64,000 bases of DNA from Strigamia acuminata (taxonomy: Eukaryota; Arthropoda; Chilopoda; Geophilomorpha; Linotaeniidae). Shown piece after piece: positions 38,501-49,427 of the stretch. Numbering within the stretch: the stretch's first letter is position 1; the number at the start of each line of letters is the position of its first letter. Under the pieces are notes generated by a model that was not told the origin of the DNA, did no database searches, and was given only the letters and a program-made list of their open reading frames with translations. Location of the stretch: NCBI GenBank assembly GCA_949358305.1, contig OX442315.1:31584427-31648426 (forward strand). The letters run 5' to 3'. The translations under genes and the position numbers were made by a program.

Positions 38501-39303
38501 CCGAAGAAAAAAGGATCGCACTCATCAAGCACACGTGTCCGGTGGACGTGAATGTGGAGGTTCAGCGCGCCGGGCAATCGTCGAGCGACGGAACAACGAT
38601 GCGCCAGTGGAATCGGTTCAATTTTCAACTCAACACCAAATTGGATACGGTTTATTTGCATTGCTTACTCGGGGTTTGTTCGGTTAATCCGCGACATGCG
38701 GCAGGAAATGTCAAACAGGTAGAATTTCGTATATTTTAATTTTGATTGAATTATATATATTTTTTTTAAATCGATTTTTCAGTGTGTCGATGTGGAGGAT
38801 TTTTGCTTGCGTAAAAACCTATTCTCTTCGGCGTTTATGAGTCAAACGGTCGGGACCCACCACGAAGTGTTGTCGCGAGGACCGATTCGGTTGATTCCGA
38901 AACCGAACGTGGATTCTTCGCTGGCTCCGTTTCTGAACCGTCAAAAGAAGCCCGAAATGGAAGGTGGATTTTTGTCGATCGACGGAATCGACGAGAAGAT
39001 TTTGATCCAGGAACCGCAGATCATCGTGCTGGGAATGTCCACCGAGATGGTGGTCATCATCGCAATTGTCAGTTTTCTGATTGGAATCGTTTTCACGGCC
39101 GTTTTGTGGTTCATCCACACGAAAACAGGTAATTTATCGGTGAATTGAAGGATTTGTGGATGATTAATAACGATTTTTTCGATCGGATAGATCCAATTAG
39201 GAACGGTCGAACCCGTACCGCAACGACTCATCACTCAGGTTACGATTTGTCGGCGCACAGTGGGAGCTCGACTCCCAGTTCTCAGGTGCCAATGACGACT
39301 TAA
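7593..39303 (+). CDS. TGFBR3: Betaglycan / TGF-beta receptor type III-like protein (5'-partial, 11 exons)
   Basis: Single-pass co-receptor that presents TGF-beta/inhibin-type ligands at the plasma membrane. Coding exons: 7593-7717, 8602-8805, 25707-25878, 30404-30539, 36497-36728, 37150-37330, 37422-37619, 37711-37958, 38023-38718, 38783-39128, 39191-39303. Every junction is AG/GT and the phases close without a stop, giving 883 residues. The first exon (start, signal peptide) is missing; the first base of 7593 falls inside a codon. Residues 1-350 match the N-terminal orphan domain: EVHVIYL at the start of exon 2, WVIRRFKALTSYSE in exon 3 and WVIRSDDVQGVLKIV in exon 5 follow my memory of the vertebrate protein. 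Residues about 420-800 form a ZP module with paired Cys and an acidic linker. The membrane segment is at about 820-842 (SFLIGIVFTAVLWFIHTKT), followed by a 41-residue tail containing SAHSGSSTPSS, like the vertebrate tail. Endoglin is the alternative; the full orphan domain and tail favour betaglycan. Confidence 0.93.
11460..11715 (-). mobile_element. Short TIR element, family A (copy 2, inverted)
   Basis: The reverse complement of this segment follows the 4254-4496 copy closely over CACTGCGCATCAC, ATTTCGGTACCAT, GTTAATGAGTT and TTAGCATTATTAGGCCTAA. The terminal repeat is less clear than in copy 1. It lies in the 16.9-kb betaglycan intron. Confidence 0.7.
13091..13098. promoter_or_regulatory. 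CRE-like TGACGTCA palindrome
   Basis: An exact TGACGTCA octamer at the end of a locally GC-richer stretch (12690-13150) inside the long betaglycan intron. It could belong to an intronic enhancer or alternative promoter. One motif alone is weak evidence. Confidence 0.3.
13560..14120 (+). repeat. Diverged local duplications
   Basis: The phrase AAAGAATTAACATGAGGTGG (13574 on) recurs in altered form near 13684. A longer phrase with CGTGCTGCGAGATAGCATAA (from about 13608) recurs near 14070 as CGTGCTACAAGATAGCATGA followed by a similar GAGATTCT. These look like an old locally duplicated block. Confidence 0.5.
14922..15171 (+). mobile_element. TACCGTATTTTACC-ended element, family C (copy 1)
   Basis: A 250-bp segment begins ATACCGTATTTTATCGATTA and ends with the near reverse complement TAATCGGTAAAATACGGTAT. 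The interior carries GCCGCGGCTCTTACTCAAAA and ACTATTCGAGGGCGACTC. The same ends and interior phrases recur at 54606-54870. Confidence 0.75.
16515..16625 (+). mobile_element. Short TIR element, family A (copy 3, partial)
   Basis: Matches the 3' half of copy 1: GTTTACTTTATTTTAGCATAAT, TAGGCTTAATAACTG, and GACTGGAATTAGGAAATCATC. The 5' half is absent or too diverged to see. Confidence 0.6.
21122..21305. mobile_element. Degraded palindromic element with TTCGTTATA repeats
   Basis: The interior repeats ATTCGTTATAACGAGAATTCGTTATACC, read in sections, and matching ATTCGTTATATCG units. The two flanks (AAAACTTTTATTACGAATCGC and its rough reverse complement ending AAAGAGTTTCGACTGTA) form an imperfect inverted repeat. 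This is typical of old Tc1/mariner-type MITEs. Confidence 0.55.
22043..22109 (+). repeat. 5S-rRNA-derived fragment (SINE3-like or pseudogene)
   Basis: The stretch CTGGTTAGTACATGGGTGGG followed by TGACCTGCTGGGAATCC closely follows the 3' half of animal 5S rRNA (the CTGGTTAGTAC...GGGTGACC...CTGGGAAT core, which includes the internal box C). The 5' part of 5S is barely visible and the 3' end does not fold back, so it is not a functional gene. A TAA microsatellite lies 150 bp downstream, which would fit a 5S-headed SINE, but the link is unproven. Confidence 0.6.
22258..22326 (+). repeat. (TAA)n microsatellite
   Basis: About 23 uninterrupted TAA units. The sequence directly after it (TGGTTTATTGGGACTACC) is not repetitive and may be the 3' part of a retroposon. 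Confidence 0.95.
25879..30403 (+). other. 4.5-kb betaglycan intron
   Basis: Lies between exons 25707-25878 and 30404-30539 (phase 1). It contains A/T homopolymer blocks (26560-26600), the inverted family B MITE (28250-28678) and otherwise unremarkable AT-rich sequence. No exon is visible. Confidence 0.8.
28250..28678 (-). mobile_element. Palindrome-ended MITE, family B (copy 2, inverted)
   Basis: A 429-bp copy of the 5980-6409 element. The non-palindromic interior reads as the reverse complement of copy 1 (for example TTGCCTAGGCAATCGATTGC and AGGAGAAGTAGTTTTG), so the orientation is opposite. It lies in the betaglycan intron between the exons at 25707 and 30404. Similarity looks very high by eye, suggesting recent movement. 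Confidence 0.85.
30577..30692 (+). repeat. Paired (AAT)n microsatellites with intervening unit
   Basis: Two AAT runs (30577-30602 and 30668-30692) flank a 65-bp non-repetitive segment containing GAGGGGGTGCCCCTTAACAG. The run starts 38 bp after a splice donor. The arrangement resembles a retroposon insertion bounded by its own A/T-rich tail and target sequence. Confidence 0.6.
31982..32167 (+). repeat. 31-bp minisatellite, six units
   Basis: Six head-to-tail degenerate units of 31 bp, each beginning AATATG followed by AATTTA and ending AAACRGTT-like. The period is constant (starts at 31982, 32013, 32044 and so on). The last unit is the most diverged. Confidence 0.8.
36961..37130 (+). repeat. 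30-bp intronic minisatellite made of splice-acceptor-like units
   Basis: Between exons 36497-36728 and 37150-37330, a 30-bp unit (ATTTTTGCAGTTTTTTGTTC then A-run) is repeated about 5.7 times. Each early unit contains TTTTTGCAG, a near-ideal 3' splice site, at 36973, 37003, 37033 and 37062. The true acceptor used by the reading frame is the weaker TTATTAG at 37149. Confidence 0.9.
38023..38718 (+). CDS. TGFBR3: Largest betaglycan exon: ZP module core and acidic Ser-Gly linker
   Basis: This 232-codon exon is part of the betaglycan gene. It is phase 0 at both ends and clearly more GC-rich than its surroundings. Its first part encodes a strongly acidic stretch (DDEDHNLENGSGIDQD, then DEGDEQDEEDTSQ) where vertebrate betaglycan carries its glycosaminoglycan attachment region. 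The single SG dipeptide (38134-38139), flanked by acidic residues, is a candidate xylosylation site. The rest encodes the C-terminal ZP half, with ECWLSCSP and HTCPVD Cys motifs and N-glycosylation sequons NVTS and NITE. The assignment to betaglycan is firm; glycan addition is inferred from context. Confidence 0.9.
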
Positions 39304-40249
39304 AACATATTGACTTGCACCATTGCCCATTTGCGTGAAGGATTGTATGATTTATGGTACAAAAACAAATCATATCAATGTGATTATATTTTGTTTTTCT
39401 TGTTTGGGATTTTTTTTTACCGTAATCGGACTCGACTCGAATCGTGTGCCATAATTGCTGACGAAGTGAAAAATAAGAATATATCAAGAGACGATTTTTA
39501 TCGAGGGATGGGTAATGGTGCGATGAAGAGGTTGCTCATCTCAAATTTCCGTTTTAATTTGTCATCATTCCATAAGGCAGGAATTTTTTCGATTTTTATT
39601 TTGTCATTTTGGACTTAATTGTTCAAGAAAACTCGATTTTTATTTTTCAATTGAGTTTTTCTTGGCATTTCTCAGGTATTTTTTTTCCCGTATTATTTTT
39701 AATTGGTCTTCGACGATTTTCAATTTTTGTTTTCTTCTTTTTTTAATTTTTTTGTTTTTTTTTTGAAAAACCCAATGTTTTTTTGTGATTGGATGTCAAC
39801 AAATTAACTCCATCCAAAAAAAAAAAACAAATTGTTTAGATCGGACAAAATCAAATTTCTGAATCAATTTTTTTAAACGACCAATCAGGTTTCAACATTG
39901 GGGAACGTAACAATTCATAATAGATTTGTTTATTGAATAACCGAAAGAGAAAAAAAAACCAAAGTACAAAACAGTTTATTCTTAATTTTTTTATTAAGAA
40001 AACAAATATTTTCTGACTCCCTCTTCGACTCTATCCAACCTGTCTACCAAAACAGAGATAATTTCTTTCCTTATTGTGGCTAAAACTGTATGCACCTACA
40101 TGCTGTACCTGCAAATCAAAGTCGAGTCATTTCACAAATACAAAGCAAAAGAAAAGAAAAAGAAAAACAAGAGTAACTTTAAAAAGTGCTTCATTTGCTG
40201 AATGTTGGTGATAAATTTTTAAAATATTTGCTTGTGAAATGTATACAAA

Positions 40250-40255
40250 AATAAA
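40250..40255 (+). terminator. Candidate polyadenylation signal of betaglycan
   Basis: AATAAA 947 nt downstream of the betaglycan stop codon. Later hexamers are present, so this may be the proximal of several sites. Confidence 0.35.
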
Positions 40256-40989
40256 CTCAACAAATGAAGACATCACAGAAAAGAATTTATTTTTTCTTCT
40301 TGTTTGTCAGAAATAGGAAAATAATATGTAGTTGTAATATCATGCATCTTTCATTTCGGACTTCCTTCATTTTTCATCGTCACTAAACCAAATCTTTGCC
40401 CAAAATAAAACTTGAGTATACGTAAAATTCAATAACTTGGCATAATAGTACTGCTAGTAATTTTTCTTTTATCGATTTTTAAAAACAAACAACAATTCTC
40501 TTTCAATAGTGAAATGGTCGATTGCAATTGATTATATTATGTTGTGTACAACCTCTAAACGAGCTGGATTTCCATCGTGCTCATTTGCTACTGTACTGAA
40601 ACGAGGCTGCGAATTGGAAAATCTACGATATAAAATACATTTTGACAATCTCTGGTAATAAAAATTGACAAATTTGATGTTTTAAATTTTCGTAACTTTT
40701 ATTCGTTTTTCAAATTTTCAGTCGTGGTTCAGGTTGCGTTTGTCTAGTTTCAGTACCGTTGTTGTATATTTTTTTTTTGAAAGTTCCTATTATTTTTTTT
40801 CAAATATTTTTTTTTCTAAAAAAAAAATTTGGTGCCCTTTGTGATTTTGGTTATGATCAAAATCAAATTTTGCTGCAAAGTCTTAAAAAAAAATTTTGTG
40901 GTTGAATTTTTATTGTAAATATATTTTTTCTTTTGTTTATTAAAAGAAAAGGGCGGATGAAATTTAATTTTTTTTAAATGAGAACTGCT

Positions 40990-41301
40990 CAGTGGCGGAA
41001 CTACTGTCAGGGCCGGATTAAGGAAGGCCAAGGGGGTCCCTGGTACACGTATCAGTACAAAATCCATTATTTTTTAACACAAAAATGCAAACAAGCATTT
41101 TTTTCTTCCAAAAATGCATTTTTCCACTTAATAATTCATTTTTTATTACCTCAAGATATATTTTTTTCCAAAAATGTATTTTCTGCTAAAAGGGCCATTT
41201 TAAATATTTTAAAATTCTAAAATTTCTATTTTTTTGTAATTTAATAATTTGTCATCTTTTGTGATTTTGCAAGGGGCCGAAAATTTGAAGTTCCGCCACT
41301 G
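40990..41301 (+). mobile_element. hAT-type MITE (family D)
   Basis: A 312-bp element with inverted ends CAGTGGCGGAACT and AGTTCCGCCACTG. It is flanked by an 8-bp target-site duplication with one mismatch: GAACTGCT (40982-40989) and GAACGGCT (41302-41309). Eight-bp duplications and CAG-type ends are hallmarks of hAT elements. There is no transposase. The interior contains several AAAAATGCATTTTT-like units. It may lie inside the betaglycan 3' UTR. Confidence 0.85.
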
Positions 41302-43210
41302 GAACGGCTTTAAGGGTTTAAAACTGAGATTCTTTTATTTTTTTAAAAAAAATTGTATTCTTTATAATACCTCAGAACCTATAGGTTTGTTTTCTCCCAG
41401 GGAATACCATGTTTTCACATGTCGGGTAATAAATACTTGGTTACAAATCCTTACAATTTGTAGCAAGAAGGTAATTTTGTTTGATTTATACGCAAAATTA
41501 GTCCGATGCAAACGTTATTCAGATTCTTATCTATCAACCAAAGAGCTAAAAAAAAGTAACACATTATATCTACCTCTCTTTATTTAATTAATGCTCAATC
41601 ATTTGCATTGAAATTTATTCATATTTAATAAAACGCATGTTGTAGTTTAATCTTTTTTGCTTCTTATTTTTTCTCTACCCAGATTTTTATTTATTCAAGG
41701 TGGTGTTGTCATGTTATTATATAAATACCTCACGGAGAATCTCTTTTTTAACCCTAAATGCGCAGTTATATTTTTTTGGAGTGAACCAAGTGGATTAATT
41801 TATTAATTAGGCGGTTCCATGAGCAATTCTGTAAGGTCACATTTAAATATTTTATTTCTTTGATTCGATTTTTTGCATAATTTTTGCTGAATTGCTTGAT
41901 TGGATAATTTGAACATTCCATTTTTTTTTAAAATATTTTTTTAAAATGAATATTGCTTGGTATTGTGTGAAGAAGTGATTGTATGTGATATGATTTTTTT
42001 TTTAACATATATATATTTGCACTTTGTAGTTTAGTTTGTCAATTTTTTCTTTTAAATTACCAAAAGATTCACATAATTTGATAGCAGTTACAACGCCAGA
42101 TATTGAGATGTCCATTTTTTCTGGGATGATTATAATATAGTGTTAAATAATGTACAACTTTTCCTTTTTCTAACTTATCCGATACAAATAATAAGCCTAT
42201 ATATTAAGGTCAAATTTGAATGCTATATTAATAATGTTATTTTTGTACAAGGAAATTGCTTCAAAAACATAACCAAAAAAAATTTCATCTGTATAAATTA
42301 ATCAATCTTAATCATGGTGTTTGTAATTTGGAATTAAACGAATATAATGCTTCCATTTTCCAAGGTGGATGCTTCGTGTGGGCTTAGTTTTTTAACTCTT
42401 GTCAGTGTTAGAAATCGTGATAGAATAATGTGTTGATTTTGTGCCATTTTTGCTAATGTTAAGTGTGTCATTTCTTTATTAATTGACTATGCAATGCATG
42501 GCAGTAAGAACTAAATGGAATGTAAGTTGAAGTTTGGTTTTTTTTAAGGCAATAATACATTTTGCCTATGCAAAAAGAAAATAATAATAATAATAATTGA
42601 TGGAATTGTTCTTTGTCATGATTGTGTCAATTTAAATGTGTTGTAAAGTGTTTTTGGTTATTTTTATTGAGAAATATCATCCATTTATATGTGCTGCTGC
42701 TTGCTAATGTAATGCTGATGAATTAACAATGTACCTGTATAATGGGGGATGATTTGAAAAAGAAAAAAAAAATGGCAGCAAATTTTTATATACCCATTTT
42801 TCCAAAACGAAAATTGAGGCATTTTATTGATATTATTATATTTGAAAGTGTGCAGATCTTTTTTTCTTTTTTCTTTTTTCTTTTTCTTTATTTTTTCTTT
42901 TTTACTTTTTTTTAAACATTTTTCTTAGTTTTTTTTAAAAGTTGTTTTCGTCGGTTGGATCGTAGATTTGAAGTAAAAATTTTCTTGAGCATAATCAAAA
43001 ATAATGTTGGAAAGTTGTGTGTCGAGTTTGTTGAGTTTAATAACGGTGAGATTTGTTTAAAAAAATGATTTAACGATATCGAATGCCTCAATATTCGTTT
43101 TGTAAATGTTGGTTTACTTTTATAGTTCCTATCATATGCTTAATGTAGCAATACGTTTATGAAACAATTAGATTTAAAGGAAAAAAGGAGAAATTTTTCA
43201 TGTATATATA

Positions 43211-43300
43211 TTATTAATTATTATTATTATTATTAATTATTATTAATTATTATTAATTATTATTATTATTATTAATTATTATTATTATTATTACTATTAT
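43211..43300 (+). repeat. (TTA)n/(TTAATTA) microsatellite
   Basis: About 90 bp of TTA units interrupted at regular intervals by TTAATTA, in the spacer between betaglycan and CDC7. Confidence 0.9.
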
Positions 43301-43773
43301 GTAATGTGTAACCTTTTACTTATTATTAATTAGTACTATTTCTCTTTAATTATTTTCTGTTTAGTCATTGGAGGAGTGTGTAAAAATCTTTAATTTTTTT
43401 TTTAAAAAAAGAGGAAATAATATTCAATTTTTAACTCATAATTTGTAATTTCTTTGCGGGTGTTTTCTTTATCATGCCATCATCTTTGTACCTGGAAAAA
43501 TTCCATCTTTGAACCATTTGAAAAAGAATAATTTTTTTTTTATAAAAACAGATTGTACAGTGATAAAACATTCCTCTTTTGATTTATCTCTATCAGGTTA
43601 AAAGAAGTTTATGTAATTAAAATATGCATCCATTGTAACGTTTTTAACGGTTAATAAATGGTTATTTTGCAAACTTCACAATTTTTGTCAATCATTTTAT
43701 CAATCTAACTGCGAGTGTCTTGCAGTGAAGCGCGCTTATAAACAAAACAGTGGCAATTAATTAGTCAGAAAAC

Positions 43774-43779
43774 TTTATT
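43774..43779 (-). terminator. Polyadenylation signal of CDC7
   Basis: AATAAA on the minus strand, about 115 nt after the CDC7 stop codon and preceded by a long T-rich 3' UTR. It is the first canonical hexamer downstream of the stop, so it is the likely 3' end of the transcript. Confidence 0.6.
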
Positions 43780-43892
43780 CAGATTTCTTGTCCATGATTT
43801 TATACGAAATGTAAATAACAGAAATTAAAAAAAAAAGTACAACAAAAAACAAAAAAAAAATAAAACAAAAATCCCAGAAAACCAATATTAAA

Positions 43893-45910
<2,018 letters not shown>

Positions 45911-46289
45911 GCTTTTGTTTCTATCGTTGTCTTGAAATTAAAACAAGTTCATTGTGCGAACACACCAAAGACCACTCTGCTCGCTGGATTTACCGCCTTA
46001 AATGCGTAAATAAATTTCCCGCTCACATAGATTGGGGTCACGTGATAACTGATGACTCATGTTCACAATCAGTTTACTGATGTCATTATCATTTTGATTT
46101 TTATTATATTATTCAACTAATTTCAAATGTATAAATTATGTATTAAATTATGTAGTGTTACTTTATTAAATATATTTTTATGCACAGTTCTTGACTTTAA
46201 CACTACGGTATTGAAGGCGCGTTGGTACTTTTATAATGGCGTCGAATCGCACACGTTGGTTGTATTTTGTTTAGAAAAGATCTAAAAGT
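45911..46289. promoter_or_regulatory. Divergent CDC7/WDR46 promoter region
   Basis: Only 379 bp separate the CDC7 start codon (minus strand) from the WDR46 start codon (plus strand), so both promoters and 5' UTRs must lie here. The interval contains an E-box-like CACGTG within a GTCACGTGATAAC stretch near 46037, and a TGACTCAT AP-1-like site just after it. On the WDR46 side a T-rich tract ends in TTTAG at 46274, 15 nt before the ATG, which looks like a 3' splice acceptor. On the CDC7 side a short upstream ORF (ATG AAC TTG TTT TAA) precedes the start codon. Bidirectional activity is inferred from geometry. Confidence 0.6.
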
Positions 46290-48829
46290 ATGTCTTCTGA
46301 AGTACCTAGAAAAAAAAAAGCGAGATCCAGGTCCAGGCCTAATTTAAAATCAGGTTCTCAACGAAAGTCGTTATTTAAGACACGAGAACGAATAGGAAAA
46401 ACAAATGGCAAAGACCGTGAAAGCTATCCATTTAATAAGCGTCAAGATGTGTGTTTTACGGTTTTATTTGTTGGAAAATGGCATTAATAATTGATATTGT
46501 ATATTACAGAGAGGAAATTTACACGCAGAAGATCCATTCCCAGGTAAAGCACCGATTTCTAAGGAGAAATTAAAAAAGTTTCGACGTGTGAAAAATGAAG
46601 CACCTGTAAGTTTACAAAATTTTCACGATTTAATTCCAATGTAAATGCAATGAATAATAATAATATGAAATTTGTTAACATATAGTCTGGAATGAAAACC
46701 GGATTCCACGCAATACAATATAAAAATTCACGGCAAAAAAGTGTATTTGCTGTAGAACAAGCTGCAAGAGCGGATTTGTTGCTTTTCGAAGAAAGTGGGT
46801 AAATAATTGAAAACATTTCTTACTCTAAATCTGAATACGGTATAATCACAGAATTCATCAAATATTTTTAATTTTTTATTCAGATATATTGAAGCGGATG
46901 AAGGTGAAGATACACTGACTTTGACACAAACTAAAATCGCAGATTCTGTTGACATAACAAGTGCAACAAAAGTATTTTTATTTAAAAGAATAAAAAAAGA
47001 TTTAATTCATTCAATTGATTTTTTTTCTTTTTAACTAGTATTTTACAATAAAAGATGTTAAATACGGACCTTTCGCCATCGATTACAGCCGCAATGGACG
47101 TGTCTTGTTGCGGGGTGGGAGAAAAGGACACATAACTGCTATGAATTGGGCTACAAAATCTTTAGTGTTTAAAAACCCGCTTATAGTTACGGAAGAAGTT
47201 CAAGCTGTCAAGTAATATCCGATTAAATCACGTAATTTTAAATGGTAAATTGACTGATAGATTGTTTTAAAACTGAAAAATAGGTGGCTAACCAACGAAA
47301 CACAGTTTGCCGTTGCGCAGAAACGATGGACGTTCATATACGATAACAAGGGGATTGAAATCCATTGCCTTAAACAGTTATACAATGTTTTACGAATGGA
47401 ATATCTTCCGTACCAATTTCTTTTGGCGACATCGGTAATCATAAATTAAAAATAAAACTCTTGGAAATATTTATTTACAACTTTGTATAAATCCTATAGA
47501 GTTCAAATGGTTTCCTCAGTTGGTTGGACATCTCCATCGGTCAAATGGTAACTCAATTACAAACAAAGAAGGGCAGATTGGATGTCATGTGTCAAAATAC
47601 ACAAAATGCTGCAGTAGCTTTAGGCCATGCGACCGGTGATATAATTATTCAATCTAAACAAAAATAATTTTAATCGATTTAATTTTGTTTTGAATTTTTC
47701 AGGGGTAGTTACAATGTGGTCTCCGAGCTCCAGAGAACCCCTCCTTACAATGTTATGTCATAAAAGACCAGTAAGAGCTGTTGCTATCGACCCAACTGGA
47801 AGGTAAAATGAAACAAAATTGACTTTAAAGTAGAAATTGGATCTAAATTTAATTTTTTTTTAATTCATAGATATATGGCAACAGCAGCCATTGATAGAAC
47901 ACTTAAAATATGGGATTTACGCAATTCCTACGATTGTTTGTATTCATATCACACAGCGGCTAACCAATTGGCATTCAGTCAGACGACTCAGTTGGCAGCG
48001 AGTTTAGGAAATGTTGTGGAAGTATGTCTTAAATTTGTTTGCAATATTTAATGAAAAAATTTAAATTGGTAATTTTGTTTGAAGATTTATAAAGATTGCT
48101 GCACGCAGCGAGTTGACAAACCTTATTTAAGGCATAGAGGAAGTGAACCCATCCACGATATACAGTTTTGTCCTTACGAGGATGTTCTTGGAATCGGTCA
48201 TCTGGCTGGCTTCACCCAAATCGTCGTTCCTGGCTCGGGCGAAGCTAATTTCGATGCTCTCGAATGCAATCCGTATCAATCGAAAACGCAACAGAGAGAA
48301 GCTGAAGTGAAAGCTCTGCTTGAAAAGGTGATTTATTTATTTATTAAATTTGGAAGTTTGATTTTTTTTATTTTGATTTTTTGTCGTGTGTAGATTCCAT
48401 CCGAGATGGTCGATTTGGATCCCAATAGAATAAATAAACTCGACGTACTGACTTTGAAGGAAAAAATCGAAGCGAAAAAGAACATATTGGTGAGTTGGAT
48501 GGGAATTTAAAACATTTTTATGTATTTTAAATAACATTTTTGTGTGTTTAATAGTTTGTAAAACCACCGAAAATCGATTTCGAGCCGCGACACAAGACAA
48601 AAGGAAGGAGTAGTGGAAAGAAAGACATTCAACGTAAAAAAGGGGTCCAGGAATTAGCAAAACTGGTAAATCATCGTTTTTATTCGTCTAAAAGCAAGTT
48701 AATAAAATTTTCTTGTTTTTACAGCAATTTGTGCAGGATAAAAATGTTGCTAAAAGAAGAGAGGGGTTGTTACCCAAAGCTCCCAAGCCGAAAACGGGAT
48801 GTATACTTACCGATAGATTTAAAGTGTAA
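46290..48829 (+). CDS. WDR46: WDR46 / UTP7 (BING4) WD40 ribosome-biogenesis protein (complete, 13 exons, 573 aa)
   Basis: Nucleolar WD40 scaffold of the small-subunit processome, needed for 18S rRNA maturation. Exons: 46290-46448, 46510-46605, 46686-46798, 46884-46971, 47039-47211, 47284-47434, 47500-47635, 47703-47802, 47871-48021, 48085-48327, 48394-48489, 48555-48665, 48725-48829. They splice to 574 codons including TAA. The N-terminus is lysine/arginine-rich, as expected for a nucleolar protein, and holds an EDPFPG motif shared with the human protein. The propeller begins at [14 protein letters not shown] and continues through [49 protein letters not shown]. The family-specific C-terminal BING4CT region is clear: [33 protein letters not shown] and EVKALLEK. 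The C-terminus LTDRFKV parallels human LDRFVR. The AATAAA at 48830 touches the stop codon. Confidence 0.96.
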
Positions 48830-48835
48830 AATAAA
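48830..48835 (+). terminator. Polyadenylation signal of WDR46
   Basis: AATAAA immediately follows the TAA stop, so the 3' UTR would be only about 20-30 nt long. It faces the 3' end of the minus-strand CRMP gene, whose stop codon is about 600 bp away. Confidence 0.5.
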
Positions 48836-49427
48836 TAATAATCAAAGAAAGAAAATGACAAAAATTGTTTGCTTTACTTTAATATCGATACAAAAATGAA
48901 GAAAAAACCAAAAATGCAATTACCTACGTACAATTAAGCTCATCTAATTAACCGCTAACCCAGAATTACACAATTTCAAAACAAAATTTCACCAACTCAC
49001 AAACATTGCAGACAATTAACGTAAATTCAAACTTGCAGATATCAAGATCAATCAACTAATTGCTACGTGACAACATTTTTAAGTAGTAAAATATCTAAAA
49101 GACGATAAAAATAATCACCGGGTTTGTCATCCAAAAGTGTCAAAGTGGACACTCAAAAAATTGTACTCACTGGGAAATTTCATCCATTTATTTTATATAT
49201 TCTATATCTAACAAAATTCCCATAAAAAAATTTGATTCTTAAAAGTTAAAAATTTATAAATAAATATTTTCACAAATTTTTTTTTTCCTCAAAAAAAAAA
49301 AAATGTCAAAATAGTACCTTAGACATGTCAGAATCAAATGTCTTTTATAAATCAAAACCTTTATAGCAGTCTAAACATTACAAATAACCACAGAACGGGC
49401 TATTTTTGCAGCAACTAATCTCAGTCT
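48836..49427. other. Convergent WDR46-CRMP spacer / CRMP 3' UTR
   Basis: AT-rich sequence between the two converging genes. It should contain the CRMP 3' UTR (minus strand) down to about 49170. No gene, hairpin or repeat of note was seen. Confidence 0.7.
49187..49192 (-). terminator. Candidate polyadenylation signal of the CRMP gene
   Basis: AATAAA on the minus strand, about 235 nt after the CRMP stop codon in an AT-rich 3' UTR. Other AT-rich hexamer variants lie nearby, so the exact site is uncertain. Confidence 0.45.

Larger units (their letters stand above)
39304..43892 (+). other. Betaglycan 3' UTR and intergenic spacer to CDC7
   Basis: No coding exon is visible. The first canonical AATAAA after the betaglycan stop that I saw is at 40250-40255 and another lies at 43652-43657, so the 3' UTR may be about 1 kb or, like vertebrate betaglycan, several kb long. 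The region is T-rich, contains a hAT-type MITE (40990-41301) and a TTA microsatellite (43211-43300), and ends at the CDC7 stop codon on the other strand. Confidence 0.55.

Noticed and set aside
38098-38661. 187-codon minus-strand frame opposite the ZP exon
   Set aside because: An antisense shadow of the GC-rich betaglycan exon; no homology of its own.
37846-38739. A single 297-codon ORF as a separate gene
   Set aside because: It reads through the intron 37959-38022. The true structure is the betaglycan exon 38023-38718, and its first 59 codons are partly out-of-frame exon and partly intron.
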